A stretch of 64,000 nt of DNA from Claviceps africana (taxonomy: Eukaryota > Ascomycota > Sordariomycetes > Hypocreales > Clavicipitaceae), in the NCBI GenBank assembly GCA_018360145.1, contig SRPY01000001.1, positions 186,001 through 250,000 of the forward strand, given 5' to 3'. Both the position numbers and the translations under genes were made by a program. The notes beneath the pieces were generated by a model, which had not been told where the DNA came from, searched no databases, and saw nothing but the letters and a program-made list of their open reading frames with translations. Below, piece by piece: positions 25,501-41,711 of the stretch (position 1 is the first letter of the stretch; each line of letters starts with the position of its first letter).

Positions 25501-28500
25501 AGCTTATAAAAAACCTTTTATAAAAATATTAACCTACTTACTAAATAAGTGCTACTATATTAAATACTATTTAGAACTATATTAAAGGGCTAAAGTTATT
25601 ATTCTCTATAAGCTAAGAAAAACATTAGCTAAATAATAATAAACTAAGGTATAGTGCTTTATTTTACTCTTTAATATAGTTAGTAAGATATTAAAAGTAA
25701 TAATAGTATTTTAGCTTATTATTATAGCTAAATTAAGAGACACGCTTTTAAACCTTTAAATAGAGAATAAAGCTAATTACTCTATAGAAGTTACCTTTAG
25801 TGTTTTAGTAAAATTAGTAAAAACAGTATAGCACTATAGTGGAATTATATTATTACTTTAACTTAATATATTTATAGCCTTTAATACTATTTACTACTAC
25901 TAACTTTTCTATATTCTTTTATTTTTTAGTATACTTACTTAAATAGTAGTGTAAACTTAAGCCTTTATTATTAACTATACTGCTTACCTTTTCTTTAATA
26001 ATTAGTTAATAAAAGCCCTATTTATTACTACTAAGGTTTTATAGAGGTTATTAATCTTCTTTATTCTCTTCTTACTTTATATTATATCTTTATATTAAAA
26101 GCTTTAAGCTATATAATCTATACTTATCTTTAGCTTCTTTAATAATATAAATATCTTTACTTATAAATATATAGTAAAGAAGATATAAAAATAACTTAAA
26201 GATATATAGAGTATTTACTAAAAGTAGTCCCTTAAGTTTAGCTTTAATTTCTATTTTTAAAAAAGTAAACTAATTTATTTTACTTAAAAGTACACTATAA
26301 TTATAATATTAGTCTAACTTAATACTACTATAATATAACCTATTTAATTAACTTAGTTCCTTAAAGTTTAAATCTATTAAAAGCTACGCTAATAAGTATA
26401 TTAAAAGAAGGTTAAGGTAAAACTAAAATAATAATAATTTATACTTATAGTATTAATAGTGTATATATAGAGTTACTTACTTAATAATACCTACCTTCTC
26501 TATATATAAGTAATATAGAGTATAGTTATATATAATATAATATTATACTATACCTTTATAGAAATTAGTAATAAAGTAAAAGGCATTATTAAGGTATTTA
26601 TTTTTAAATAGTTAAAATGCTTTAAAGTAGTTACTAAAGTATTTAAAGCTATATCTTAATCCTTTATTAAAACTAAGGTAGTAGTAGCTTTAATTAACCT
26701 ATATTTAAACTTTGAATCCCTTAGCTTTTATAAAAGAATTAAAAGAAATAAAATAGTAAATAAAATATATATTACTTATATAATAGTAATAAGCTAACTT
26801 TATTATTATCTTTACTACTATTAAGGCTACTTACCTTAAATAAATAGCTACTTTAAATATATATTATTTATAAACTAACTATATAACTACTTTATAGAAC
26901 CTTTACTAGTTAAAGCTTTAATCCTAAAATAAAAAGACTATTAATACTATAAAAATACTATAGTGGAAGTATATTAGTCTTAATTAAGATATATAGTAGC
27001 TAAATATAAGCTTTACTTTATATTTACCTTAAAAGTTGACTAACTCTATAAAGGGCTAGCTAAGTATAAATCTACTACTTTAATATAAATATAAATAAAA
27101 AAGATTAGCCTAAATATATTCCTTTTCTTTTAATATATCTTTAATATAGATTCCTTAATTTATTAATATTAAACTAACTTTAAAGACTATTACTACTTTT
27201 TACTATTATACTTAGTTTATAATTATATATAGCTAATTAATACTAAACTATTTCCACTCTATAACTACTATAATATATATATTATACTTAACTTTAATAA
27301 GCTAGTTATATCCTTTATAAAATAGCTTATTAATATATAAAGACTACTTTAATTTACCTTAGCCTACTATTTATAAAGGCAATAAAACTAAGACCTTTAG
27401 AAAGATAAAGCCTCTTTAATATTACACTATAACTACTATATACCTTTATTAAGCTTTAAAGAGGAAAGATATAACTAATAAATAAGGCTTTAAAGAAGAA
27501 AGATATAATTTATAAATAAGGCTTTAAAGAGAAAAGATATAAGCCTATAAGTAAGGCTTTAAAGAAGAAAAGAGGCATACCTTTAAAGCTAATTTACACT
27601 AAGAATAATATAAAGCTATAGTAAGGCTTTAAAGAAGAAAGATATAACTTATAAGTAAGGCTTTAAAGAGGTAAAGGGAAGAGAGGGAAATATATAGTAG
27701 AAGTATATATTAGAGTTAAACCTAGTGTAAAGCTAAGCTAAATATATTATAAAACTAAACTACTATTTTTATTTATTTCTTTTAAAAAAAAAAAAAAATT
27801 AAGGGCTATACCTTTATACTAACCCTGCTCTAAATCTACTACTACTCCTCTTTACTATTACTATTTATTTCTTTATTCTCTTTATTACCCCCTTTCCCTT
27901 TACTTTAGTTTTACTATAAAACTATAGTAAGGCTATATACCTTTTATAAAATATTATTTTAGTCCTTTAAGGTGTTAATAATACACTATATTTATAGTAT
28001 TATTTTATTTTAAAATAAAGCTAACTTAGCTTTACTTTATTTCCCCTTTACCTCTTTATTATATTGCTAAATAAAATATATTACTATATTTTAAATAGCT
28101 TTATATTTATTATTTTATATACACTATTACTACTATAGCAGCGCTAATATAGAATTAAAGTAAACTTATATTAATAGCCTCTTTAAAGGTATAGAGATTT
28201 TATATATTTATTACTTTTTAAATAGCCTTCTTATAGGCTATAATATTTAAATTAATTTATAGCACTAATTAGGTACTATATTAAAACTATATTAAAAAAG
28301 ACCTACCTTTTTATAAACTTTTTTTTACTTTAAACACTTAAAATAGATATTATTATTACTTAATTAAATATATAGCGGCTTAATATTAAAATAGGGCTAA
28401 TATTAGTATAAATATTTATTAATAAAATTATAACACTGTTTTATAATATCTTTTACCTTAGTTAAATAAAGTAAGTAAAAGAGGTTATATAGCTCCTTAA

Positions 28501-29212
28501 GTTAAGTATAAATTAATTATAGAATTAAATTAAATAAGAAATAACCACTTATACCTTTCTTAATAGTTAGATTTAGTGGCATTTTCTTTAGTATAGTATA
28601 ATTAAATTAAGTCTAGTACTAATGTAGAAATATTATAATAAAGGAGGAGGGGAATATTTATAAATTTTAATAATAAAGGAAGAAAAAAGAAAAGAGGTTA
28701 AGTAGGTTAAGGGAAGCCCTTTTTATAGCTAAAACCCCCCCCCTTTCCCTTTAGTAGCTAGTAAGTAGCTAGCTACTAAACTATATAGCCTTTATATTGC
28801 TATATAGACCTCTATAAAAGTTAATAGTTAACTCTTAGCGTTAAGGTAGTGACCTACTAAATATAAAGCAGTATTAAATTAAGGTTTAATTTAAGCATTA
28901 AAGGTAATATACTACCCCTTTAAATGCTATACTACATTATTATTACTAAACCCTTAACCCTTTACTACACTATTTTAGCGTTATAAACTGCATTATACAC
29001 TCTTTAGTAATGTTAGTTAAAATAAGTTAGCTATATATTAACTTTTATAGTAAATAACTACTTAAGGCTATATTAGCCCTAAAGTGGTTACCTTATAGCA
29101 GTATATAGGTTTTCCTCCCTATCTTAGGGTTTTTCCTATATAGATTAAGTAGTAGAGGTACTAGATACTAGGCTAGAAACAGCCTAGCTAGCGTAAATAA
29201 ATAAATAAATAA
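22522..29212 (+). mobile_element. Tad1-like LINE, younger copy, about 6.7 kb
   Basis: The flanking 12-mer ATATTAATATTA at 22,510-22,521 and 29,213-29,224 is taken as the target duplication. The 5' end (AAAAACTTATAGCGATTTCG, GC-rich to about 22,600) matches the 5' end of the old LINE. ORF1 zinc-knuckle-like spacing, with cysteine codons turned to tyrosine, is seen at about 23,630-23,780. Reverse transcriptase is readable about 25,430-26,300: an ALLNT-like segment, then an FNTI stretch and FSFFNNINI at 26,131-26,155 where functional elements have FxFVDDxN. The 3' end has a 7-bp hairpin (CTAGGCT…AGCCTAG, about 29,168-29,187) followed by GCG and a TAAA tail. The RT resembles fungal Tad1-clade LINEs more than L1 or R2 types (inference). 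Stops throughout make it inactive. It is less eroded than the old LINE it interrupts. Confidence 0.8.
27451..27690. repeat. 34-bp minisatellite in the LINE 3' region
   Basis: Units of about 34 bp with the core GGCTTTAAAGAAGAAAGATA occur four times in tandem from 27,451 to about 27,565. After a 60-bp interruption two more units follow to about 27,690. It lies within the 3' part of the younger LINE and accounts for part of the length difference from the old LINE. Confidence 0.8.
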
Positions 29213-29829
29213 ATATTAATATTATAATAGCTTTATAATAAAGTTATAAAAAGAAGTTATTTAATTAATTTAAATATATAATATAGACTTTTTTTAGTTT
29301 TTATTAATAATTTAATAATACTTTAATTAAATAAAGTAAATATTTAAGTAATTAATATATTACTTTTACTTTATATCTTTAAAAGCTAAGTAATTAATTT
29401 TAAAGTATATTTAATAATAATATAATAGCTATAATATAAAGTTATAATATAGTATATAATAATATAATTAAATTTAAAGTATTAATAATATTAATAAAAG
29501 TAAAGGGCTTTATTATATAGTTTTATTTTAAATATTTTAACTTTATAAATTACTCTTTTATAGTATAGTTTATTAGCTATATTATTGTCTTTAATTTTAA
29601 GTATAAAGAGAGCTTATATTATAATATTATAGAATTTTTATATTATTACTTTAATAATACTATTATTATTAATAATAATAAAGTTATAAAAAATATTTTT
29701 TTTAATAACTTAATATATATAATTAATAGAGAATTCTTTAATAATAATATTAAATATATATTAGCTTAATATTATATTTAAACTAAAGGTAATTTAAATT
29801 TATTTTATATTTTTAATATAAAGTTAAGC

Positions 29830-30028
29830 TGTTATAGGACAGAATTCCTTATATAAAAGGAGGATTCCCAATAATAAGTAAAAAAGAATAACTTTATTAC
29901 TATATATAACTATACACCTATTTATAACTTATATATATTCTCTTTTATAATTCCTTTTATAATTATTTATAATGCATTTTATAAGTTATAAATGCCTACG
30001 CTTTATATACTATATTAAGTATATAATA
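29830..30028 (+). repeat. 5' LTR of gypsy element 2
   Basis: 199 bp, TG…TA ends. It matches 41,712-41,910 base for base apart from scattered transitions, and the shared core includes TCTTTTATAATTCC and GCCTACGCTTTA. Confidence 0.92.
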
Positions 30029-33000
30029 AGTAGTAGTAATTACTATTTCTTTTATATATATTCAATTATAAATATAAAAGCTAACTATTTATATATTAAT
30101 AACTAAAAAAGATTAATAGGCTTAAAATATTAAGATAGTAACTCTAAGCCTCTCTTTAATTACTTAAAACTAAATTTAATAAATACACTAACTTTAAGTA
30201 TTTTATAAAATTTTCTTAAAGTTTTAATATTATAAAAAACCTTTTTTTTTTTAAAAAAGATATTAAAAACCTTAAAACTTTTATAAAATACTAATTTATA
30301 AATAGTAAGCTATAAATTTAGCTTAAGCCTATTTAAATTAATTAACTTTACTATTAAAATTTTATAAATAGCCCTTTTATTAATAAAGAACTAAAAGCTA
30401 TAAAAAGAATAATAAACTAAGTAAAAAAGTTTAAACTTTTAAATCTCTTTAAACTAAAAAATAGTTTTTTAAACTTACTATAAACCTTTTCTTTTATTAA
30501 TAAGTTAAGTACCCCTTTTTTTATAAAAACCTTTTAAATTAAATAAAAAAATATATTAATAAAGAATAATTATAATATTAATAAAAGGGAACTACTAAAG
30601 ACCTTAAAATTTAACTTATTTTTACTAAAAGAGAATCTCTATAGCTTTTTCTTTAAAGAAAGGTATATAAATATAAATATTTAAGTAATTTCCCTTAATT
30701 TTATATTAACCTTTATTAATTAAATTTAAAAGAAAGCTTTAATATTTATTAAGCTAAAACTAACTTCTATAGAAATCTTTTAAAATAAAGTAATCTCTTT
30801 TTTAAAAAAAGAATTTAAATAATAAAACCTTTATATTAAATAAACTAATGCTAATATAATAAAGAATTTTTAGTATATAATAGTAGAATTTTAAATTAAA
30901 AACTAATATACTTTAATAAATATTTATTTATTAAGCTAATAAAACCTTAAATTTTAATTTATAAAGCCACTATTAATTAACACTCCTCTTTAAAAAAGAT
31001 TAAATATTTATTATAATAAAATAATAATTAATTATAAAGAAAACCCTTTATAATAAACTTCTATAAATAATATTAAAAAGTTAATATCTTTCTTTTAATA
31101 TTAAAAGACCTACTTAAACTATTAATTAATAGTAGACTTTAATTAAAAATACCTTAATATATATATTTTATATTTTAAAAAATAAAGTTAATACTTTAAT
31201 AAATAAATATTTTAATATTTATTAATATATTATAGTTAGCTTTTACTTTTTATTATAAAAGAATTAGCTATAATAGTTAAATACTAAAGAACCTTTACTT
31301 TAATATTTAATATTTATAATAAATATTTTAATATTTTATAAAAAATAAAAAATAAAAAATATTAAATACTTTAACTTTAAAATTAACTTTAAAAATATTA
31401 ATAATAAAGCTATTTACTATAAAGAAAAGGTAGCTATTTTTAATAATATAAATCTTTAAGTTTACGTAATAAAGAACTATTATAGTTATATAACCTTAAA
31501 TTATTAAAATTAAATTTAATATTAAATTTAGTATTTATTTTAAAAGCTAATATTCACTTAATATAAATAGTATTTTAATAACTAAAAATAAATAATAATT
31601 TTTAGTAATTTAAACTTAGTTTTTTATATAGTTTAGAAGGAGTTTAATATTAAGGTTTAAAATACTATAGCTTAGCTTAATTAAGCTAAATTCTTTAAAA
31701 ATAATATAATTAATATTATATTCTTTAAAGACTTTATAGTAAAGGTTTTTTATTATATATAAGCTAATAGTAAATTTAATAACTTTTAGTTATTAATTTA
31801 ACTTTACTTTGAGTTATATATAAAACTTTAATAACTTTACTTTTCTTTACTAAAATAAATTAATATAATATATATATTAACTTTATTAATAGTAAAAGAT
31901 ATAACCTTTAAAATATACTTTAAAAAGCTAAGAAGTATAGAAAAATTAAGAAAATAAAAATAAAAATTAATATTAATTTAGCTATAGAAGTATTTAATAA
32001 AAATAAATATTTAAAATATTTTAATAATAATATAAAGATTTATTAAAATTAATAAAATTTTAAAGGTAATTTAAAAAAAATAAACCTTTAGCTTATAATA
32101 ATATAATAATAGTTTTAAAAATTAAAGATATAGCTTATAATAATAAAAATACTATAGTACTTAATATTCTTTATAAAATTATAACTATTTAAATTAAGGA
32201 TATTAATATATACCTCTATATAATTATTTATATAAAAGGCATTTCTACCTTTACTTAAATAATAATAGCTCTCTTTAAAATAAATAATAACTAAGCACTT
32301 TATTTACTTTAAAGAGACCTTTTTTAAAAAAAGTAAAAATAAATAGCTTTAATTTATAGCTACTATAGTTTAACTTAAATAAACTATAATTTAATAGTAA
32401 ATATAACTTAAAGTTTTATTAAAAATAAAAGGTTAATAGTAAATTAATATATTTTATTATAAATAATAAAGGTTTTTATTCTATAATTAAAGAGATTAAA
32501 CTTAAAGCCTTAAGTATTACTTTATAGAAAAAAAAAGAAATTATTAATAAAAATAATAATAAATAATTTTATTTTATTAAAGTAAATTTTATAAATATAT
32601 ACTTAACTATTACTAACCTATTACACTATTATAAAATACCCTTAATTATTATTATTAAAGTACTAAACCTTTTAATCTATAATCTCTTAATAACTATAAA
32701 TATAGTAGCGCTTAATAAAATACCTATATTAGCTTTAAAACTAAATAATAACTATATAAATACCTATATTACCTATATTAATATAATAAACTACCTTAAA
32801 GTACTTTTAGTAATTATAAAGCTTAATAATAAAATTATAAATAATTAAGTAATAAAAATAGTTATTTACTTAAAGTAACTTAAAGTTAATAAAAAAATAA
32901 AAGCCTTAATATACCTTAAAATATTAATATATTTTAATAATAAAAGTAAAGAATATAAAATTTACTTAAATACTAAAACCTTCTTTATTTTAGTTAATAA

Positions 33001-36000
33001 AGAATAGCTTTAGTAAAATAGCTATAATATTAAATAAAGCACTTAAAGCTTTAAAATAATAAATAATATAAATTCCTTATTTTTTATTATTAAAATAGTA
33101 ATATTTAACTTTTATATTTTTAATACTATAAAAGGTATTTAAGTTTTTAATTACTTTATAGTTACTATAAATATTATAAATAAGCTTATACTTTAAATAT
33201 TTATTAATATAAAATTTATATATAATTATAGTATATAAATTAATTTTATTAATCTTAATATAACTTTGTATATAGTTTATAGTATAGTAGTAAAGGAATA
33301 AATCTTTTATATACTATATTTAATATTAATTTAAAGAGTTATAGTAGCCTATACTATAATAATCCCTTTATATTTTATAGAGATTTTATTAATTAAATAA
33401 AAAGACCTTTAAAATAAATAAAAAACTAGTATTTATTATTTTTACTTAAAGTATTATTAAATTTTTAATATTTTTATTTAATAAAGTTAAAAAAAGCTAC
33501 TCTTTATTTATAATAATACTAATAAGCCTTTATATATTAAAATAAAATAATAGCTAAAAACCTTTAAAGCTATAAATTTAGTTAATTTCTATTATATTAT
33601 CCCTAATATTTATTAATTTATAGCTTTTTATAAAGATAATATTATTATTTTAAATAGCTTAATTTTTAACTACTTTAAAAATATTATAGCCTTTAAAGTT
33701 AAAAATATAAAACTCTTTAAAAATAATAAAGACCTTAACCTTAAAGCTATTAATAAAGAAATACTATTATATAATATCTCTTACCTTAAAAATATTTTAT
33801 TTATTTATAATATTTTTAATATTAAAGTAGCTAACCTTAATATTAATATAGCTACTTATTTTATTAAACTTTTTAATAAGTTTAATATTTATTAAAATAA
33901 AGAGAAAGTTTTTATAGTTAATAAAGATAAAATATATATTAACTTTATCTTTAAATAATAAAATAAAGTTAAACCTTTATAAATTTATAACTTTAGCTAA
34001 AAAAATTATAAACAATTTTATAAAATTTAAAATAAAAAGTATAAAGTTAATAAAATATTATTTTTAAGTAATAAAGAAAAGGCTCTTTATTTATATTTAA
34101 AATTTATTATTTAATAAATAATTAATAAAGTAATAAAGGTATATAGAGTTATAAATATATAATTAATTAATTATATAATAATACTAAATATTTACCTACT
34201 ACTTAACTAAAGTAATATTATAAATAATACCTATAGAAAGAAGTAGAAAACCCTTTTAAATACTATAGGTTTTTTTAATTAGCTCTTAATATATTTAAAC
34301 TATTATAATTAAATAGTAATTATTTTAAAAAAAGGTATAAAGGTATTTTATATTATAATATAAAGGTATAAAAATTTATTAGTATATATATAGCGCTTTA
34401 TAGATTATTTATTTTATAATTATAACTTTATTTAAGTTTATATTAATAATATTATAATTTTCTTAAATACCTTTAAAAACTACCTTTATTATCTTAAGAT
34501 TATTTTTAATATTATTAATAAAGCTTACTTTTATATTTTAGCTAATAAGGCTTTTATTTAATATCCCTTTATTTAGCTACTAAGGTTTATTATTAATATA
34601 AATAGCTTTATTAATATAAATAATAAAGTAAAGGCTTTTAAGCGCTTATAAATATTAATTATATTAACTAATTTTAAAACCTTTATTAAAATAATAAATT
34701 ACCTTTACATTAATATATTATAGTTTAATATTTATATTTACTCTCTTTAAAATAAAAAGATAAATCTTTTATAAAAAGTTAAGGAAAGAAAAATAATTTT
34801 ACTTAGCTTTTTAAAGTAAATTTAAAAATAAATAGTAAAGTTTAAAATCTTTAAATTTATTAAAGAAGAAACTATAGCCTTTAAAAACTTATATAATTTT
34901 TTATATATAAAGGTGCTTCTTTAATATTATAATTTAAAAAAACTACTTTTTTTTAAAGTTAATATATATAAAAAAGGGTTTAACTTATATACTTTTTAAT
35001 TTAATATAAAATAAAATAGTATAAGTATTTTTTAAAAAAAAATATTAATAGTAATAAGTTATAGCTTATTACCTTTCTTTTATGATCTATCTCTACTATT
35101 AAAAAATGTTATAGCTTAACTAAAGTAAAGGTTACTATTATTATATAAAAAATATATAAACTATATAAAATAGCTTAATTTAACCTTACTTTTATTAATA
35201 TTATAATAGATTATACTTTAGCAAAAGGGATTATTTATTATATATTATTTATAATAATAGATTTTAATAAAGCTAACTTTAAATTAATAAAAGTTATTAA
35301 CTACCTTTTATAGTTTAACTTATATATAATTTATATTTTTAAAGTTTTAAATATAGTTTTTAATATACTTTTAAAACTCTTTATAAAATTTAGCTATTAA
35401 AAAGTAATTAATAATAATACCTTTAATAAACTAAATATCTATATATATTTTAATAAAAACTATATAGTAAAAGTTATAATTAATTTTTAGCTTAAAGAAG
35501 CTATATTAATAAAGTATTATATTAACTTAAAGTATAGCTATATTTTATAAAGTATTATAAATTACTGCTAAAAATAATAATAACTTAGCTACTATTACCT
35601 ATAAATTTTAATATATAGCTAAAACCTTTATAATAATAAATTATTATATTATTAAGACTTTAAAGGATATTACTAGCTATATATATTTTATAATTATATA
35701 AAGGAAATTCTAGCTATAGTGTATAATAACTATTATTACTTTAATATTAATTATATAATTAAAAAGCTTAAAGCAGTAGTTTTTTTAAGTATAAATAAGT
35801 AAATCTATAATTATATTATATACTACCTTATATATAAAGAGAATTCTATATTATAAAGTAAAGCTATTAATAAAATATACTGTTTATAAATAAAGCCTAC
35901 TCCTTTTTATATAATATCTTTAAATTTTATTATTAATATATTAAAAAAACTATTTATTAATATAGCTTAGTTAGTTAAAGGATTTAATACTTTAAATATT

Positions 36001-39000
36001 TTATACTTAATAAATTACTTATTTAATAAAAAAATTATTTTTATATTAAAGTATAAAATATATATAGTAAAAATCTAAGTTAAACTACTACTTTAATTAC
36101 TATACTTTATAAATTAAAGCCTCTTTAAAGAAATTATTAATAATTATAACCTTAAATTTCTCTTTAATTTATAAAAAGCACTATTTTATATTTTTAATAT
36201 TAAACTCCTTATATTAACTATATACTACCTTTAAATTAATAGTTTAGTTAAAAGAAAGAATTAAATTATAATAATAGTAATTTACTTTTATATAATAACT
36301 AACCTTAATATATTATAGGTTAATATCTTTTTTACACTATAATATTACTTAAATAATATAATAGCTATAACTATTAATTATTTTTTTAATAAGCTACTTT
36401 TTAAATATAAGCTATTATTAATTATAAACCTTCTTTATAGTATAGAAAATATTAGCTTTAATTTAAAGAATATTAACTTTATAGTCCTTAAATATTTATA
36501 TTAATAAAAAGTAAAATAAACTATTATAATAATAGCTATCTTTATTAAAATTTAATATAACTTTAAATATAACTTAATAAATATTAATATTAGTAATATA
36601 GTATATCTTTAACTTTATTTAAAATATAAGCTTTTAAAAAAACTTAAAAAAAAGTAATTACTTTAAAGAGCTAAGCCTTTTAAAGTATTAAAGTAAATTT
36701 TATTACTTTTTTTTTACTTAAATTTTTTAATTAAATTTTATATATATTTAGTGGTTTTTATAGCTTATTTATAGAAACTATAATAAAAAAGTAACCTTTT
36801 TTAAAAATAAATTATTATATTACCTTTAATAGCTTTTAAAGGTAGCTTTAAAGTAAACTATTAAAAAATTAAATAAATTAATAACTATAAAGCTTATTTT
36901 TTTTATAAAAAAGAGTAAAAACTTAAACTTAAATTTCTTATTTAATAAAAAAAATATATAGTAAAGAATAAGTAATAAATATTTAAAGAAAATATATAGG
37001 TTAATATTAGTAAAATAGTAAAAGAATATCTTTAAAAATACTTAATTAACTAAGAAATAAAATAGTAAAAGAAAGGCATTAAGCCTACTTTATATTAAAA
37101 TTAATTAGCTAAACTAAGTATATATTTAAAAAAAGAGATTAAAAACCTTTATAAATTAATAAATACTTATAGAATACTATAGCTTTTAAACTATAGTCCT
37201 TTACTTATATACTTTACTTTAAACTTACTTTATTTTTTATAATTTAAAACTAAAAAAACCCTATAATCTTTTTTAAATATCCCTTTTTTTTAATTAAATT
37301 CTATATTTTTATTATTTAACTCTTTACTTACCTCTTTTTATTTTTAATTATATTTACTAAAATTACTTTTAAATACTATAAATTATCCTTTAAATCTATT
37401 AAAAAATAATAATATTTTTTTACTTATAATAGTAAATAATTAAAAAAACTTAATTTAAAAGTAATAATAAACTTAAAGAAGCTTTATAAAAATCTTTTTA
37501 AGATTTTTAATTTATATTTTTAATAATTACTTATTAATTATAACTACTATAAGCTTTTTAATACTTCTTCAACTCTCTTTAATACTTTTTTATATAAATA
37601 TAAGAAATAAATCCTTAATAATAAATCTTTTATAAAGTTTTATATAACTTAAGGAATATAATAATAACTTTCTTTATATTAATAAATTAAAAGAATATAA
37701 TTTTAATATAAAAAGATTTAATATTTTTAGTATAAACTTAATTATTTATAATATAGCCTTTTATACTTATTTAACTATCTTTAATATAGCTATTAACCTT
37801 TATATATTATTTATTAACTTTTATATATTTAATAACTCTATAGCTATAATTAATAATAAATACTAAAAGCTATTTAATAATTTACTTTAAAATAATAATA
37901 ATTTCTTTAATAAAAAAACACTTAACTTAAGTTTTAATAAAAAAATAATTAACTTAACTTAACTTTAAAACCTTATAATATAGTAATTTAATAAAATAAT
38001 AGTTAAGTACTTTATAAATAAAGCTACCTTTAAATATATTTAAAAATACTATAGCTTTAGCTATTTATATTAATTTAATAAAGCTAATAGTATTAAATAT
38101 ATTATAGTAAATAATAAAATCTTAAAATAAAATACTTTAAAGATAAAATACTATAGTAAATATTTATTAATAAATAATAGTAAAACTATTAATAATTATA
38201 AACCTTTTTTAGTTTTATATATAAAGTAGCGCTTTTAAGATTAAGGTAATATAAAAAAATAATAATTCTATAAAAATATTTTATACTTTATAAGTTAGGA
38301 ATTTACTATATAAAAAGCAATAATTATTAATAATAAGGTTTTTATTATAAAAAATAAAAGCTTATATAAACTATAGCTAATTACCTTTTATATTACCTTT
38401 AGTATTATTAATAAAGAGAGAGTAACTTTAAAAGTAATATATTTAATATTAAAAAAAGGTAATATAATATATAAATCTTTAAAACTTCCCTTTATTTATA
38501 ATATTTAAAATAGCCTTAAAAAGGTAGTTTATATTTATTACTTTAAAAGTAATATTAAAAGTAAAAACTATAAAATATAAATACTAAACTATTATAAAAT
38601 TTTAAATCTTTACTTTATTTATAGCTAAAAATATATTAAAAGTATTATTATAAACTCCTTTATTATAATATAAAGGGCTAACTTTATATAAATCCTTAGT
38701 GCTATATTATTTAAATACTTTATAAAGTTTAATAATAAGTTTTAAAACCTAACTTAAAAACTTATTAAAATAAAGGAAAAAGTTTATAAAATAAAGGAAA
38801 ATAACTATAAAAAAAATATTACTATAATAATAGTATTTATTAACTTAGCTAATAAATTAACTTTAAAAAACTATAGTAAAGCTATAATATGTTTATAAAG
38901 AAAAGTAAAGGCTTTTTTTACTTTAATTCTTAACTTTCTTTATATTTATAGCTTTATTTTTAATAAAACCTTTTAGTTTACTTTACTTAAAGACACTATT

Positions 39001-41711
39001 TTTTTTAATATTAATATTAAAAAGCTAATATTATATTTAATAGTAGTAAAAACTAATATTATTAATAATATTAAAGTATAAACTTAACTTTATATAAATA
39101 TTAATATATTAAGCTTATAGGTTTAAGCTATAAAAATACTATAGCCTATAACTATACCTTTAAAGATTAGTTTTTAATTTATTAATATTAATAAAGCTAA
39201 TAATAATAATCTTTTATAAAGAACTTATAAATGCTTAAAAGTAAACTTTACTATTAATATAGTAGCTATTAAGTTAAAAATTACCTTAACTAAATTCTAA
39301 ACTAATATTATAAATTATTATTTTAACCTTTAAAGTATTTTTAAATATAAAAAGTAAAAAATAAGTACCTTCTATAAAAACCTATAAGTTTTAAAAGCTA
39401 TATTATAATACCTTAATGTATTTAAATAATATAGTATATAGAAACTTAAGATTAATAAAGTATAAGAAAATATATTTACTTATAAATAACTACCTTTCTT
39501 TTAATAACGACTTTATTAGCTATAAAGCTATAACACTATAACTAACTATAAAATGCTTTATAACTCTTATATATAATAGTATATAGTAACTTAGCTATTA
39601 TAATAATTTCTTACTTTTAATTTTATTAAATACCTTATTAAGCTAAAAGGCTACTATATTTCTTTTATAAAACTACACTCTTTATAGCTTTAGTATATTT
39701 ATAATAAAAACACTATATATTATTTATAAAGCCCCACTAAGTTTAATAAAAGTAAAAATAAAGTAAAGTACCCCCTTTTATTTAATTTATAGCTATATTA
39801 ATTAGCTATTTACTATAATTAATATTTCTTTTCCTTTACTTTATTACTATCTCTTTTTTTCTTTTTTTTTTATTCTTTTCTTTACTCTTTTCTTTATTAT
39901 TTTCTTTTAAATCCCTTTAATTACTTTTTATATTTTTTAGTTTAAATATACACTTTTTTTTATTTTTTTATACATTTTATAGACTTTTATAATAAAAATA
40001 TAACTTATATATTAAAATAATAACTAAAAAATAAAATACTATTTATTAAAAGGTAAATTAAAGCTATAATACTATATAATAGTATATTAAATATATTACT
40101 ACTATAATTAATAAAGGTAAAACTATTAAATAAAGTACTTTAGTTTTAAAAATAATTTATAATAATAAAAGAATTTAATATTAAAACTTTATTATTTATA
40201 AACTAGCTTATTTATAAAGATAAAATTATATACTTTTAAATAATATTTACTAAGTTTAGCTATTTAATTAAATTTAGTTTCTATATTAAAAACACTAATA
40301 AATTTAATATTTTATTACTTAAGAATTTTATTAATATATTATTAAGCTTAATATAAAAGCCTTAATTTAATTTTAAAAGAATATCTTTACTTTTATTAAA
40401 AAGATCTTTATTAAAGATAAATAATAGGCTTTAATTTTTAATAGTTTTATAAAATATATTAACTACTATATTTTAAAAAAACTTATTAAAGGGAGTAATA
40501 ATTACTAAATATATCTTTACTTTTATAAATACTTTAAAGCTATAAATATAAAAAGTAATAAATTAAAATCTCTTTAAATAAAGTAAGGTTTCTTTAAATA
40601 TAAGTATAATATATTTAAAATAATAATATTTATATAAATTCACTTTTACTTTTTAAATAATTACTTTATATATATATAAATTTAATAACTTACCTTTATA
40701 GAATTTTATAATACTATTAATTAAATTATAAATAACACTTCTTTTTATAAATACTTACTATTTTATACTAATTCTTTATTTACTTACTAAAGATTTTAAA
40801 TTAAATTATAATTTTATATAATTTATAGTATAAGTAAATAAGCCCTTTAATTTATTAAAGAGTAAATTAATTATAGCCTTTATATAGTAAGTATTAATAC
40901 TTTAAAGGTAATTAATATTTATAAAAAGTATATTATTTATATAGTAGCTATTAAATAGTAATAAAATTATAAATAACTTTATATAGAAATTATATACTAT
41001 ATATATAAATTATTAATTATTCCCTTAGTTTTAAGCTATTTTTTTATAGAAGTTAAAAGGATTTTTAGTATTAACCTTTATAAATATAACTATATTAAGT
41101 ATTTTAATTATTTTTAAGGGATAATTTTATTAATTATTTACCTATATAGCCTATATTTAATAAACTATAATATTTAAATAGATTTTTAAAAAAAACTTTA
41201 AACGCTTTATAATAGACCTTAATATTAATAAATAGCTTTAAGTAGTAAAACTAATAAAACTTAAAGAATAGAATATCTTTAACTATATAAAATATAGCGT
41301 TTATGATATAAAATACACTATATTTAAAGACACCTCTATTAATAAAAATAAAGAAGATAACGCCCTTTTTAATATAAAAGAGAAAGAAAACTTTCTTATA
41401 TAATAATTATTTTTTCTATAAAGTATTAACTTATTAATACCCTTAACTATACTATAATAACTATAGATATAGTATAGAAGAGGCAGTAGTTATAACTTTA
41501 CTTTTATATATATAATGCTATATATTAATTTTCTTTTCTTTAATATATAGAAATAGCTAGTGTTTACTATAATATATAGTTTTCTATAATTTTACATTTT
41601 ATTTTATTTAATATATAGACTAGTTAATATCTACTATAATATATAGTTTTACAATTTTCTTTCTATTTATAACTAATTTAAGACAGACTTATCTTTTATA
41701 TACCTTAGACC

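Noticed and set aside
16541..29193. The inverted pair at 16,541 and 29,193 as terminal repeats of one 12.6 kb DNA transposon
   Set aside because: The pair overlaps, without nesting, the other inverted pair at 22,530/42,670. A third copy exists at 5,922, tails of TAAA lie outside, and the plus-strand region encodes a LINE RT. Two LINEs in opposite orientation explain all of it.
29168..29193. Helitron 3' end (hairpin followed by CTAG)
   Set aside because: A hairpin plus CTAG is present, but the adjoining coding sequence is LINE-type and the sequence continues into a TAAA tail with a target duplication.
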